A stretch of 64,000 nucleotides of DNA from Xiphydria camelus (lineage: Eukaryota > Arthropoda > Insecta > Hymenoptera > Xiphydriidae), in assembly GCA_963678675.1 (NCBI GenBank), contig OY783191.1, positions 40,650,602 through 40,714,601 on the forward strand, read 5' to 3'. This document shows positions 48,804-61,087 of the stretch, in pieces. A program made the translations under genes and the position numbers. The notes under the pieces were generated by a model, which saw nothing but the letters and a program-made list of their open reading frames with translations, had not been told where the DNA came from and did no database searches. How positions within the stretch are numbered: position 1 is the stretch's first letter; every line of letters begins with the position of its first letter.

Positions 48804-51800
48804 GACACGCGACTCGGCGAACCGAGAGCAGGCACCGGAGTCACCGATATCGGAGCGTCACGCGCGGCACCGCGGAGGAGAGTGGCGTTATCGTGACAGC
48901 CGCGTGTGCAATTTCTCTCGCACCTCCGATCGAAACGGTCCGCGACGACACACACGGCGCTCCGTCGTCCCGTCCTCCCGTGGCACGATACCCGGTCTTC
49001 CCGTTCGTCCCTTCGAGCGGAACACCGCGCGGACCTGCACTCGCGAGCCAGCCGGACGTTGCGGCGGAGACGAGGAGCGCGAACGCGCGGGGACGGACAT
49101 ACGAGACCGTCCGCGACCGTGCACTCGGCGTACCGTACGACAAATGGCGCCCCTCCCTTTTCGAGCGATATCGGGCCTCTCGAAAGATAGCCACAACCCC
49201 GCGCGCGACCGCGCCACCGCCGCACGGGGGTTCGAAGCGCGCCTGCGCCGCCGTCCCCCTCGTTACACCCTCGCGCGCTCCGCCGCCGCCGCCCCCGCGC
49301 GGTCTTCGTCTCGGTGGCGCGCGCGCGCGATTTTTCGCGAGCCCCTCTCAATTCCGCGGAGTGGATCGTCGTTCCTCTTTCGATCGACGCGACGATTTTT
49401 CTCGCGTCGGGATGGGAAACACCGAGCCGATGCGAATTACGACGATCGATCGTTCCGGGGTCTGGAAAAATGATTAATTATTCTTGAAACAATGGGAAAA
49501 TCTACATCACGCTGTTCGACTCAAATCAATCGCTGTACATATTTGTCGTAGCAGCGTGTCGACGAAAAATTGCGCGCACCTCGAGCCGACGCGACGTCGA
49601 GCAGTTTGGAATCACTCGAGATGGCACAATGTAATACGCTCGCTCGACGATGACTCACAGAGCGCGCAACCTTGTTGCACCCGATGTGCCGAGACTCCCA
49701 AAAGTTTCCGCGCAGTACGGTCAAAACGTAAGTATTTACATTCGACCATCCGGGTTCGAATCGCGAGTCTCGGCACAGTCGCAGCCGCGTTTCCCGCGGT
49801 CCGCGTGTTCCGGAAATCGGCGAACCTTAGCCGCGCGCGTCGGAAGCTGCCCGCGGAGAAAATTCGAGCAGATCGCACCGCAGCTGTGTGGTCTCGAACT
49901 CGATCGTGCGCCGACCCCCGACGCGAGACGCGCGCGTATCGTAGTACCCGCAGCTGCTGCTCAATTATCTCCGGCGGCGGACGACGAGATGTGCTCGATA
50001 CCGGGAAGAGCGGGTGATTCGCGGTCGCGTCCTCTGTCGTTGATAGGCGCGACGCGGTTAATTTTCGTTCACCCTCCGAGTCGCGCGCGACGAGCGACCA
50101 CCCCGCTGCGAATTCGGAAAGGAAGCGTCGCGCGAGTGCAGCCGACGGCAAAACGCGGCTGATACATTTCGCGGGGAGAGGAACGCGCGTTTCTTCCGGC
50201 CCTTTCGGCGGCTCTGCATCCTCCGCGCCGCGATATGCGAGTAGCGCTTTGTACGCGAAGCCCACTTGGACGAGGACCGCTCTTCGACAGGCGATTCGAG
50301 CAGGGGTGGCGGCGGTGTCTCCTCCGCACGCACGGTATTGCTGAGTCGCGATACTTGAACGAGGAAAAGAGAAGAAGCGAAATTTCAGCTTGTGTACACG
50401 AGTACACGGAGGCCGGATACGCGTTTCGTCGACCGATGCGGGGGAAGGGGGGACGGTAGACGCATCGAATTTGCACGAAGGAGTGCTCTCTCTCGTATCG
50501 ACAGATTCGGCCTCTAATCCCTGCGGGAGAATTTGCGACAGCGCGCGCGATCCGATGCGATTTTCTTCAGACTGGCCGTCCTACTCGCGCGGGATAGAGA
50601 TGTGTTCAGCTCGAAATTGCTCCGTGCGGACGCAACGCGGTTCCCTTACGTCGCATCACCTCGTACGAGTCGCGAGTCCCCGCTAGATTTCTCCAAACAG
50701 CGTGTCAATTGGCTGCCGCGCGAGAATCGTCGCTATCGATAAACGAAGAGGTCGATTCTCCGCCACCCTTCTCTCTCTCGCGCGCGCGATAAGAGAGCGT
50801 ACTCATTCGCGAACGACAATCTTTCCGGAATCCAACGAACCTCGAATCCCCGAGCGCCGCCTTTCGATCGCGCCCCGTCCCCGGATACGATCTCGTAAAT
50901 GTACACGTGCGAGTCGGACTCTCGGACAAATAGCCGACGATTTATTCGTCGGGAAAAAATAAGCGGACGCGTCCAACGTCGTATCTACGCGTTTTACTAC
51001 GGCTACACGAGCCCCCGCGGAGGCGGCGTATACATATGTATGGAAATGCTGTCTGCTTTATGCCCACCCGGACATCTGGAACGCCTCTCTGGCTCGCGCA
51101 CTTATTTACGGGAAGCGCGATGCCTACCAGAGATCGCACGGTACCGACGTTTTTAGCGCGCCTCTTATTTGTTTAGAGAGTGACGGTGCGCGCTCCCGGC
51201 AAGGGTCGAGTCCAAGAAGCTTCGGGGACGGCTGCCGCGGAGCTGGAGAAGGTTGCGCGCGCGCGTGCTTCCATCGACGCGATGCGATCAGCCGGTCCCA
51301 TCGCTCCTCGGCCGGTTACCGAGAGTTCGGCGGCTCGAAACATCAGAATCGCGCGATCGCGAGGAATCGGTTTTCCATACGCGCCTCCCCGGCCTCGCGT
51401 AATCGCGCGCAGGGCAGCGATACCGATATCCTCTGCGTGGGAGTCATCAGGTATTGCTACTGAAAGTCCACTTCGTTGGAAACGCACTCCCCTCAAAGGA
51501 TTCGAAACGAAGAGACCCGAGTGATTGGCTGCTCGACTCTCGCTTTGCGCCGGGCGCGAAAATGTTCGAGTAACGAGGGTGGCACGGCGTGTGCGTGTGT
51601 ACTTATACGCGAGGGCGCTTTCCGCGAAAGCGGGGTCGAGGGCGAGGGCCAGCCGATAAAGGAATAGAACGACGCCGGAAACAAAGTTACCGCGCGAGGG
51701 ACGTACACAGCCGTGGAAACTCGAGCGGGCGACTTTCTCCGTTCGACTCTTTTTCGCGCGGATCTTTCCTCTCGCGGACCGCTCGTATTGCGCCGCCGGA

Positions 51801-53234
51801 GAAACGGAGAGACGAAGTGGAAGCGCTCGCGTATCCTAACGAGATATACCGGTTATCCGCGCGACCGGTCGATACACCGACCGGGATTCGAAGCCATAGA
51901 TCCACATAAAAGGAATATTCAGCGGTCCGAATCTCGACGGGCGCGGGGTCGGGGGCGAGGGCCACCCTCGGGATAACCCTCACGGAGGTGTGCGTTTGCG
52001 CGCGCGCGCTCGAAAGACGCGACCGAAAGAAATATCAAATAAGCGTACGAGGGACGGCGAGAGCGAGAGGGGAGACAGAGAGAGGGCGCGGATATCGATT
52101 TTCAGTCGCGCTAATAAGTAGGCGCACGCGCGTCGCGTGCATCCGGGCGCTACCGGGAAACGTTCCAGCGTATATAACGATGCGCGATAGGTGTACCACC
52201 GTACCTACAGCGAGCGGCGCGGGGCGTCGCGCGCCTCGGGGGATGAAATTCATCCTGACGCGTGCAACTGGTATCCCAATTACTTCTCGAGGGCCATTAG
52301 GCGTCGCCTCCGTCGCCGTTGCCGCAGCGCGGCAGCCATCGTCGTCGGTTCTGGCTCGATTCCTTCTTCTTGCGGCGTGCCGCGCGCGCGCGCGCTTCTC
52401 CCTGTCGTTCCGCGATCGCTTCGTCGCCGATGCGATCGCCACCGGTTCCCGACGGTCCCCCCACCCCCTCGTATCGTACATCTTTCGAATACACTTTTTT
52501 GCACGCCGCTCTCGAACCCCTCCATCTCCCCCACCCCTCCCACCATCACCCCCAAGCGGATCGAACACGCGCCGCCATGGCGTCATCATGAGATCGCGAT
52601 CATCGTCGCGAGGGACGTTTTGCCTCCCCGACGATCTTCATCCCCCTTCGCGTTTCCGGCCCCGCGCTCTCTCCCCTCGTCCTGGCCTTCGCGAGAATTT
52701 CCAAACGCGCGTTTCGCCGACAATCGGCAGTCGCGCTCGACCGCGAAACGAGATTTTTCCCCGTGCACACATACGCGCGCGATCATTGACTCGGCCAGCG
52801 GCGCAGACGCCCCCCCCCCATCCGAGCGCCCCCACTACGAATCGCCACCCACTCGACGGGGGTGGGGCGATTCTGCCGCAGTACCGACGGGCTTCCGTCG
52901 AGAACGGAAACCCTCGTAGCGCGAACTGTATAGATTTTTAATTAGCCGAAAGCCCGATCCTCGCGAAAGTATGCACGCTCCTGCCGGAAGTACCTGAAGG
53001 GATACTCGGGGCCCGAGACCGCGCGCGCGCGCGCGCGCGAGAGAGCGCCCCTCGTGTACGCGGTGTCCGCCGATTTCGCCGCGAGCGCGCGAGTTTTCCC
53101 GTAGGTACCGTGCCCGCGAGTTCCGTTCTCTGCCCGGCGCTGTATGGATTTTCCGTGAGGGACGATTTCATTGATGACTCGCCGCCGCGACTACGCGGGA
53201 CACGGAGCGAGACGCTGGACGAGCAATCGTGACG
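48804..53234. promoter_or_regulatory. 4.4-kb CpG-rich region between two divergent beat genes
   Basis: The two beat start codons face away from each other across this interval, so promoters and probably shared enhancers of both lie here. The sequence is GC-rich and dense in CpG (many CGCG runs). Long Arg/Pro/Ser-rich ORFs occur on several frames at once, the largest 317 codons at 51988-52941. They are explained by stop-poor GC-rich composition. No conserved coding exon is seen. A C8 run lies near 52811. Confidence 0.5.
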
Positions 53235-55151
53235 ATGTGGCCGAGATTGATCAACGCGGCGCTCCTGCTCTTGATTCCAGGTTCGCGCCCTCGTTGTTCA
53301 GCGCGCGTCGCCGAATCGACGCCCGTGGGGTGCCGCGATTCGGATGTGTACCCGCTCGTTCGCGGGACGCGATCACAATGACGTAACTCGATCGACGAGC
53401 GTGGATATCGCGCGGTTCTGAAATTCCGATCGTCCGAGCCCCGGAGTATGTCGTCGGAGTTCTCGACGAGTCGCGACAAGCAGCTACGTCGCGAGCACTT
53501 GCTCCCGGACACGCCCTACCGTGTTCGCGTCTACCGCGAGTAATTCGTGCGCGACGATAGGAAAACGGTGACTCTCTCTCTCTCTCTCTCTCTCTTTCTC
53601 ATCGAATTCCCCTCCCGCAGGTATCAGGACGCTCCAAATGACCTCCCTGAAAATTCCCCACCACGTAATCATGAATCAAACCGTGAAACTGGAGTGCAAC
53701 TTCAATCTGGATCACGAACTTCTCTACTCGGTGAAGTGGTACAAGAACGGCAACGAGTTCTATCGTTATCTGCCAACGGCGGAGACGCGCGTCCAGGTCT
53801 TCCCGGTGGACGGCGTGTACGTCGACGTAAGTTCCCGACGACGCAACGCGACTCTCTCTATTCGGGTGGGGATCGTCGTTTCATTTTTGTCCCCGTTCAT
53901 CCCGGCAGAAACGCGGCTCTACCGATAAATCGGTAGTCCTGAGAAACGTCGACTCCTCGAGTTCCGGACGGTATCGATGCGAGGTGTCCGCGGAGGCTCC
54001 CTTTTTTCAAACGGTTTCGGATCACGCGGACATGACGGTGGTCGGTGAGTATGTACGCGCGAGTGTATCGCCTGCTTTCGCAGAGCGCGTTTCACCGTAC
54101 ACAGGTTGTGTGTAGCCACTGTACCGTCATATCACCCTGCTTGGCTGCACGTTGTTCGTTTAGTTTTGCCGGACGTGGGGCCGACCATTACGGGCGGTAA
54201 GTCCAGGTATCGGAAAGGCGACGTCGTACGTCTCAATTGCACATCCGCCCGTTCGAAACCGGCCGCCTTCTTGACCTGGTTCATTAACGACGAAGCGGTA
54301 CGTCCACGCGACTCGAAGCGAATTGTAGCGCTTAGCCGCGAATACGAAAAGTCCGATGATACGACGTATGTATGTATGCACGCGCGCGCTCCCGTTTCAG
54401 GCCAATCCGCAGTACCTGAAGGGACCCCACATAACGGCCGTGGACGAGAATGGCTTGGAAACGGCCATGCTGGGCCTCGAATTTCGCGCTACTTCCAAAC
54501 ACTTCAAACACGGTGACATGAAGCTCAAGTGCTTGGCGAAAATAGCGACGGTTTACGTTCGGAGCGACGAGCACAGCGTCGAAGGCGACGAGAGTGTGTT
54601 GAAGGCTCCCGTCATGGAAAGCCGGGGGACGAGGGCCCAGAGTCACACGAGGAACGAGCTGACGAACGGTAAGGTGCACCCGCGACGCGAGTAGTCGTTT
54701 GTCATCGGAAGGGGAGCGACGGTGGTTTCTTCGTCCGTTGACTTTTCGGGGATATCGGCATTCGACTTTTTTCAATAGGTACAGATCGAGACGCGATCTT
54801 TGAAAGAGTATCTCGCACATTTTGCCCCAAAGTCTACAGGCGAGGGGGAAATTGCGATTAAAGAACTCCCGTCCATCGCGAACCCCAACTGCCCCTGTCG
54901 ATACACGTCCCGCTGTACCGTTCCGCGTTCGGTGTGCCGCGGTTGTATGAGACAGGCGTCCCCCAACCCCGCGATAACGATACAACCGCTGCGTGATTAT
55001 CGCGGACCGCGCTCACCGAAGACCGTCATTGCAGCTGGGATGATTATAATAAATGTTTCGTACCTTTCTAATTTCAGGCTCCGCGACGGGCGATATCACA
55101 CCCGCACGGACGATTCTTTTCATACTCGCCGCGATTGCTTTAAGCCGATAA
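53235..55151 (+). CDS. Beaten path (beat) family immunoglobulin protein, paralogue 2, 287 aa
   Basis: This is the head-to-head paralogue of the gene at 43.8-48.8 kb. Exons are 53235-53280, 53621-53826, 53909-54044, 54164-54297, 54401-54668 and 55078-55151, all in phase. Exons 2, 3 and 6 have exactly the same lengths as in the paralogue (206, 136, 74), and intron phases are identical (1, 0, 1, 0, 1). Exon 1 is a signal peptide (MWPRLINAALLLLIPG). Ig domain 1 has LECNF, VKWYKNGNEFYRYLP and SGRYRCEVSAEAPFF. Ig domain 2 has VRLNCTSARSKPAAFLTWFINDEA, then MKLKCLAKIATVYV. The C-terminus (ARTILFILAAIALSR) is a short hydrophobic tail as for a GPI signal. Introns are all short, unlike intron 1 of paralogue 1. 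It probably acts in axon guidance. Confidence 0.93.
53569..53597. repeat. (TC)n microsatellite in a splice polypyrimidine tract
   Basis: A CT run of about 28 bp lies just upstream of the exon 2 acceptor (CCCGCAG, 53620) of beat paralogue 2 and extends its pyrimidine tract. Confidence 0.9.
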
Positions 55152-57215
55152 TACTTTTCACGTTGTTTCCTAATCCACACGATCGCGTAAGGACTCGTTT
55201 CATTGTATCTGTATAATAGGAATTTAAGTCGTATACATATTATATATATAACACGTATCCAAACATAAGAGAGTGTACGTATTTTGGTCGTCAAGCGCGA
55301 AACCTAAACTGTTCGTCCTCGGGCTCTACGCGGCGAATAGAAGAGCGATTCGTCCACTCGCGAGTCGATTCGCGCGATAAGTCAGTCTTGCAGATTCCTA
55401 ATAGCGACAGCGAGAACGAATGTGTACGTCTCTTTCCGGCCACCCGATGAATGCGTCATTTCGAAGACGCATCCCGAATACTCTATTTTTCCAACGAAAG
55501 TTCGCCCGTCGACCGATTCGAGAGCTGTACATATCTACGAATACATCGAAAGCAATATCACCGATCCCTCTCGCTGCTGTTGATAAAACGGGCTTTGATT
55601 TTGTCAACGACAAAAGCTCGAATGTGTCGCGTAGAGCCCTCCGCTGTCGAGGCGGCGCTCTTTAGTTATATCGACATAAGTATAATGATAACGTTAATTG
55701 GTACTCCCGAGATTTTTATCGGCCGCGCTAGGTATATGTAGATACACACCAACACATCAGTATAATTATAAGGAATCTCTCGTTGAGGCTATTCGAATGG
55801 GGATGCTGAAATCGCAGACGCATTTTGTCATGTCATACGTCGCGCCACTTGGTTTACGAGTGATTTTATTCCGCGGCAAATCGCGTACTACACCTACACC
55901 TATCTGCATTGCCCTACATCGTTCAGTTCTATCCGGATGACCGTCGACTGCGAGTATTATTGAACGTGTAGAGATTTTTTGAGATACGTTATATTTATCA
56001 ATGCAAGCGTATAAACTTGACCGCCGCCGTGTCACTTTCTAACCGAGGGTGCTAGCTAGCACCTAGGATGCTTGAAATAATCGACCGAGTCGAATCTGTC
56101 GTTGAGCGATTTCGCGCGCGCGGGATATTGTTGGTATACTACGTATGATTTTCTCTCGTGCGATACACCAAGCGTTTAGATATGTACGTTTTCGTATTCA
56201 GTGTTGCGAGCCTGCGTTGAGTTTTCGATAGAAGAAGTTAAAAAATAATATCCCTCTCATCATCGCGTACGGTTTTCCATGTATGTTTATCGTTTGCTGC
56301 CAGAGATTTTTAGCAGGGTAAGATATGTATGTATGGCGTGCTCACGCGCACTACCGGCGTATGCCTAAATAATGTATGTGTACTTGTAAATATGTAAATA
56401 ATTTATTCATCGTTATTAAAATTATTCATTATTATGATAATTGCGTTGCGATTCATATTGCGACACGTATGCGTGCCCGTATGCTTATAAAGGGATCCTA
56501 GCGCAAGAGCGTGTGCAATTTCTTCTCTCGAATTGATCACATATTGGCTCGAACCCCGATTAATCGCGACGCGTAATCTTTGAATAAGTATTTTGCCACA
56601 CGATGAGTCGAACATGTATGTGTTAAGAGGCGCATACATACTACAAGTCATGGATAACCGCGCTTCCAACTGCTGTCCGGGAAATATTCGCTTGTAATAC
56701 ACACTCCACTGGTACGATATACGCAAGTACATACTGTATATCACACATGCGAATAGGTATATATATTTAGCGAATAGGTACAATGTCCCCGGTAATGAGG
56801 GAGATTTGCAATCGACAAGATTTGTAGTTTTGTTACGTCGCGAGAGGCAGCACTCGACGTTGACTCTGCCATCTTTCGGATGACCGCCAAACTACTTCGA
56901 CACACGCCGTATGGTAATATTAGGTACATTTGATGATCAACCGAATTCCAACGTACATGCGGTAGGGCGCGCGCGGCTATTTTTTATCCGTATAAATAAA
57001 TCACAAATCGTTCGCGAGAGACAGTCACGTCGCAACTCGTCGAATAATTTTACATTCGGTAAATTTTAAACGATCTTCAAGGTAAGAACTGCGTTTTAAT
57101 CGCCTAAGTACGTATGTTTTTTTTGGGGAAAGGTTACCTGCGCTGCTCCAAAATTTTCACGGTCGCGTTATTGGCGCTGCACAGATTAAAATACCGTTCT
57201 TTTTCGACATTTCAG
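55152..57215. other. Intergenic region beat paralogue 2 to NUP35
   Basis: It contains the long 3' UTR or flank of the beat gene and the NUP35 promoter. A 5' untranslated exon of NUP35 probably ends near 57081 at TTCAAG|GTAAGAAC, paired with the acceptor directly before the NUP35 ATG. Composition falls from GC-rich to AT-rich. No other gene is seen. Confidence 0.5.
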
Positions 57216-58277
57216 ATGGAACCAATGACTTTAGGATCACCCGTAGGCAGTCCTGTGCAAAGTCCAGGAAGCCCATTATCCAATTCCGCCTATCTACCGA
57301 GTTTTTTACTGGGAGATCCTACCACGGTATGCTCTGTCGTTCGACGATCGCTCGTCTACACTTTTCGAATTCCATCACTCGAACGGGAGATAATGCGCTT
57401 CGTCTTTTCCGTATAGCCAGCCAGATCCAGCACCACGAGTTCCCAGGATACTCGGAGGTATGTGACCGGCGGTGGATCTTGCTTAGCGTCGCCGGTCTCG
57501 CATTACGGCTCCCCGGATTATCAAACCAACAGACAGAAAGCAATGTTCGGGAATGTCGCTAGTCCCGGTAGTTCTCAAATAGGAATGGAGAGTCATGCGG
57601 GTGGACCTCCGACTCGGAGTCTCTTCGACTCTTTGGAAACTTCTCGAACGGCGGGACTGCACACCCATGGATCGAATCGAAATGCCAGTGGAACTCCGTC
57701 CAGACTGCTTACAAGTAATGCGAATTGCTCTAGTTTTTTGGACTCCCCGACCAATCTATCGACCAACGAAACGTCGCAAGGTCTTCTTCAATGGGTCACG
57801 GTATTCGGTTTTCCGCCAAACGCAACCAACGCGATTCTGTCTTACATATCCAGTCGAGTGCGGATAGTGAATAAACATCCAGCGCCTCACGGACAGGCCA
57901 ACTGGATCCACTTGAAATGTGCCTCCCATCAGGAAGCTCAGAGAGCACTGGCTTGCAACGGCAATATCGTTTCCGGATCGGTCATGATTGGCGTTATTCC
58001 GTGTACCGACGAGGGTGTCATCTCGGGCACGGACAAAGAGAATCACACGATAACGAACGGCAGTATGAGAGTATTCTCTACTCCCGATAGGACGAATCTG
58101 GGAACGTCCGATCGCGTTGACATTTCGCGTACGCCAATTAGAATACAAAATGCGAGACCGTTGGCCGCGGGCTATAACAGACACTTGAGCCCGCAATCGG
58201 TTAAATCGCCGGAAAATATACCTCAAAAGTCTACAGGTCTCGTTTCCAAAGCCATGGAGTACGTTTTCGGGTGGTAA
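57216..58277 (+). CDS. NUP35: Nucleoporin Nup35 (Nup53), 323 aa
   Basis: Nup35 is an inner-ring nucleoporin that binds Nup93, Nup155 and NDC1 and touches the pore membrane. Coding exons are 57216-57326 and 57417-58277. The acceptor TTTCAG lies directly before the ATG. The N-terminus EPMTLGSPVGSP and YLPSFLLGD are family signatures. The atypical dimeric RRM (MPPN domain) runs from WVTVFGFPPNATNAILSYI to VSGSVMIGVIPC, roughly residues 160-240. Near the C-terminus are RPLAAGY and the membrane-binding amphipathic helix GLVSKAMEYVFGW ending in Trp. Length agrees with human (326 aa). It is the second nucleoporin gene in this window, unlinked to NUP160 in any operon-like way. Confidence 0.97.
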
Positions 58278-59246
58278 ATTAATTTACGTCTAGCGCGTCA
58301 ATCGCGATATGCATATTGCTCGTACGAAGAAGCGTCGATTACTAATAATAATTGTCTGTCGAAAATGCGATCAAATTCATCAGGTTTTCTATTATTCAGA
58401 TTGCTAGAATTTTTTTAAACAGATGTACGCGCTTCAACCTCCAACGACTTTGAGAAGAAAGATGAGTCTTACGTTAAATTTATATGTACGTGCTAGGTTG
58501 CAGTTCAGATTACATCATTGTTTTACGTGTAATCGACATGGTTTATTTGCTGTTCGAACAGGGCGATCGGTTTGGAAGCATTCGATGTATGACGTGGAAA
58601 GTACGGTGCGTCGAATGTTCTCGCCGTTGGCCAACGAGTCTTCATTAGCTCGGTTTTCGTTCCCTACGACACTTTTGATGAGCGATAGAAACTTTGATGC
58701 ACGTCGTACATATTGCATAACAACTTTTCCGTGTCCGAGACATCGCAATGATCGGTTTTATTTTGCTATACTATTACTATTACTACTACTACTACTGCTA
58801 CTAACAATACTGTACATACGCGCGTGCACTCGCGAGTGCAATGTTAAAATATTAAGAAGAGAATCGAAGCTTACAATTATCTGTAAACTACCTCCCCGAT
58901 ATTTCCTAATTATTATACTAAGAAATTGTAACAAAATGTCTGCCCGAATGAGTTATTTCATACGGTTCGCGAGCGAATTTAATTTCGGTTATTTCCAATC
59001 TTTCGGAAAAGAGACTACACTTTCAAATATTTCTTTTCTCGTACGAAATGATCAACCGACGCAACTATTCACAATTTATTATAGCAAAATCGAGCACTTA
59101 CATAAACTATATTCATTTTCATCTAAATACAACTCTGACATTCACCGCTAAGCATATCGATTTAATAAAAAATCACAATATTAATTCACAGATACTATCC
59201 CGTAAATAAAATTATTACACTCTTTTCGCTTCTCAAGCGACCTTGA
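58278..59246. other. Convergent 3' region NUP35 / GID8
   Basis: AT-rich. It contains the NUP35 3' UTR, with an ORF of 242 codons (58423-59151) that has low-complexity Leu and Thr runs and no domain, best read as a chance frame in UTR. A (CTA)n-like run lies near 58770-58802. Confidence 0.5.
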
Positions 59247-60101
59247 TTACTTTGGACTCTCGATGGCGGCACTACCGAGATCCGTCATTTTGGGATACTT
59301 GACCTTTTTCTTATCCAATTCGTCCTGCGCCCAAAGGATCATCTTCAACAGATTATTCAGTCTCGGACTCGTCGATTCTCTGTGCTCCATTTTCAATATA
59401 GCGGCGTTCAGCTCACTGGCTATCTGTAATTTTGTAGAGCCTCAACGTTACACCGGCTCGACGTGTCGTGGAAGCATCCCGACGGCAATTTGTACCTTTT
59501 GTCTATGCGTCGGATGTAACAGATCGCTGAAGGGACTTTTGTGAGGTTCATCGAAAGCCAGCAAGGCGAGCGTACGTTCCAATTCACTCAGAATATTATC
59601 GTCCGATTCGCCGGCTTCGCTCAATTGATCCTGTGCAAACTGCAACGCCTCTTCTATTCGTCCGGTGCGTATCAATTCTATCAGATGCAACTGCTGTAAG
59701 TGGAAGTAGAGATACCTATCGTTATCCAGCAACTCCGGATGTAACTGGTTGACCAAATCCATAGCTTCCTGAATGCGACCGTTCTGAATGGCATCTCGAA
59801 TACGAATTCGATCGTCCAAAGAATTCAATTCAATTGTGGGACCGACTCCGGATTCTTGTTGAAATTTCTCGGCGGCCTCTTTGAATCCTTCTAGATAATA
59901 GCTTCCGTTAATCGAGGATAATTTTCACGCGCTTCCTTTTCCGATTAGTAGAATCGTTTATACTTAAAGAGACTTACCCGTTACCAAATAATTCATGATC
60001 AGGTTATTCATCGTTACTCTCTGAACGTGAGAATCCTCTTCGAGTTTGGCGACCCACTCGTCTTTCGTGACCGCTTCTTGCTTCTCCGCGGTAAAGCTCA
60101 T
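59247..60101 (-). CDS. GID8: Glucose-induced degradation protein 8 homologue (GID8/TWA1), 231 aa
   Basis: GID8 is a scaffold subunit of the CTLH/GID E3 ubiquitin ligase, which joins RANBP9 and the RING subunits. Exons on the minus strand are 60101-59978, 59890-59496 and 59423-59247, in phase. Exon 1 carries the LisH motif ([18 protein letters not shown] region), crossing into exon 2. CTLH follows ([32 protein letters not shown]). The CRA region contains [23 protein letters not shown] and, in exon 3, [45 protein letters not shown]. Length agrees with human (228 aa). The start lies 986 bp from the CDC73 start in head-to-head orientation. Confidence 0.96.
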
Positions 60102-61087
60102 GATCTTTATAAATTTAAAATATTCGATATCGTTAACACGGTGAGACACTGTAGGTATTTATTATACAACATGTGCCCGGGAAATTGCGAGCATTCCGTG
60201 TGAGTCTACCATGCGTCTACATAAATCCCATTGTTTGATTATAATTCTAATTGTAGTCGTAAAATATATACATGGGAAATTCCATTAAAGCGAATTCCTA
60301 GGGTAGGACTGTATAGTATTTATGGAGTACGTGAAGTTAGCACTCCATTTTTTCAAACCCAATTTTCTTGTACAGTTACATCAGAATTATTTTTAAATTA
60401 CATATATAAGGAGCTGTAGAATTCTTTGAAGAGAACTCAGAACTTCAATAGTTTTTCGAAAATTTTCAAAATGGGGTGGTGACTTGACATATTTATTATT
60501 GTGTCAACAGTGGGGTACCCTCGTCCTATGTATCAGAATGGATCTAGGACAGTAACGTAATTAAATACACGCGTAAAGACGATTATCATCTACGGGGATA
60601 TAGAATTGAGAGACCAGTAGAGGCATAATAACACATATCTCGTGTCGAGATTTAAATAACAGAAGTTTAAATACATAGGTATACGTATACTCATACGTAC
60701 GTCTAGGAAGCTGACAAGACAAATCTAAACCGCCCCACAGACTTGCAATGACGCATAGGACGATCGAGAATTTTGCTATCCGGAGAGAAATATGTCACAA
60801 TCCACGATAACTCGTCAGTTAACAAAAAAAAAATAAAAGATTCCACAGTAGCACCAAAGCTCCGAGGTATTATAAACAAAACTGGCCGATCCTCGTCATT
60901 ATCGAAACCATAGATACGCGTAACCAAGATGGGTCGCGTATGTGCCATTTCGTGAATCTCTAGATTTGTTCATCTAACGTTAAGAAAAAGTATCGCCAAA
61001 TAAAAACACCCCCAAATTATGTCGCGACAACTTCGCTCGTTTGCGAACCAGCCCAAATAAGAAGAGAAGAACGATCAGTGCGTAATC
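60102..61087. promoter_or_regulatory. Divergent region GID8 / CDC73
   Basis: Both promoters must lie in these 986 bp. I see no conserved coding exon; a short minus-strand ORF at 60703-60948 has no family signature. The role is inferred from orientation. Confidence 0.4.

Noticed and set aside
49690..49775. tRNA-like B box (GGTTCGAATC) near 49753
   Set aside because: No matching A box or acceptor stem at the right distance, and the surrounding sequence does not fold as a cloverleaf.
51988..52941. 317-codon ORF in the region between the beat genes
   Set aside because: Arg/Ser/Pro-rich composition, overlapping long ORFs in several other frames, and CpG-rich stop-poor DNA. There is no domain and no splice context.
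56520..56580. tRNA-like GGGTTCGAGCC on the minus strand near 56555
   Set aside because: The T-arm stem does not pair and no A box or acceptor stem is seen.
58423..59151. 242-codon ORF downstream of NUP35
   Set aside because: Low-complexity (Leu and Thr runs from CTA/ACT repeats), placed in the convergent 3' UTR region, no recognisable domain.
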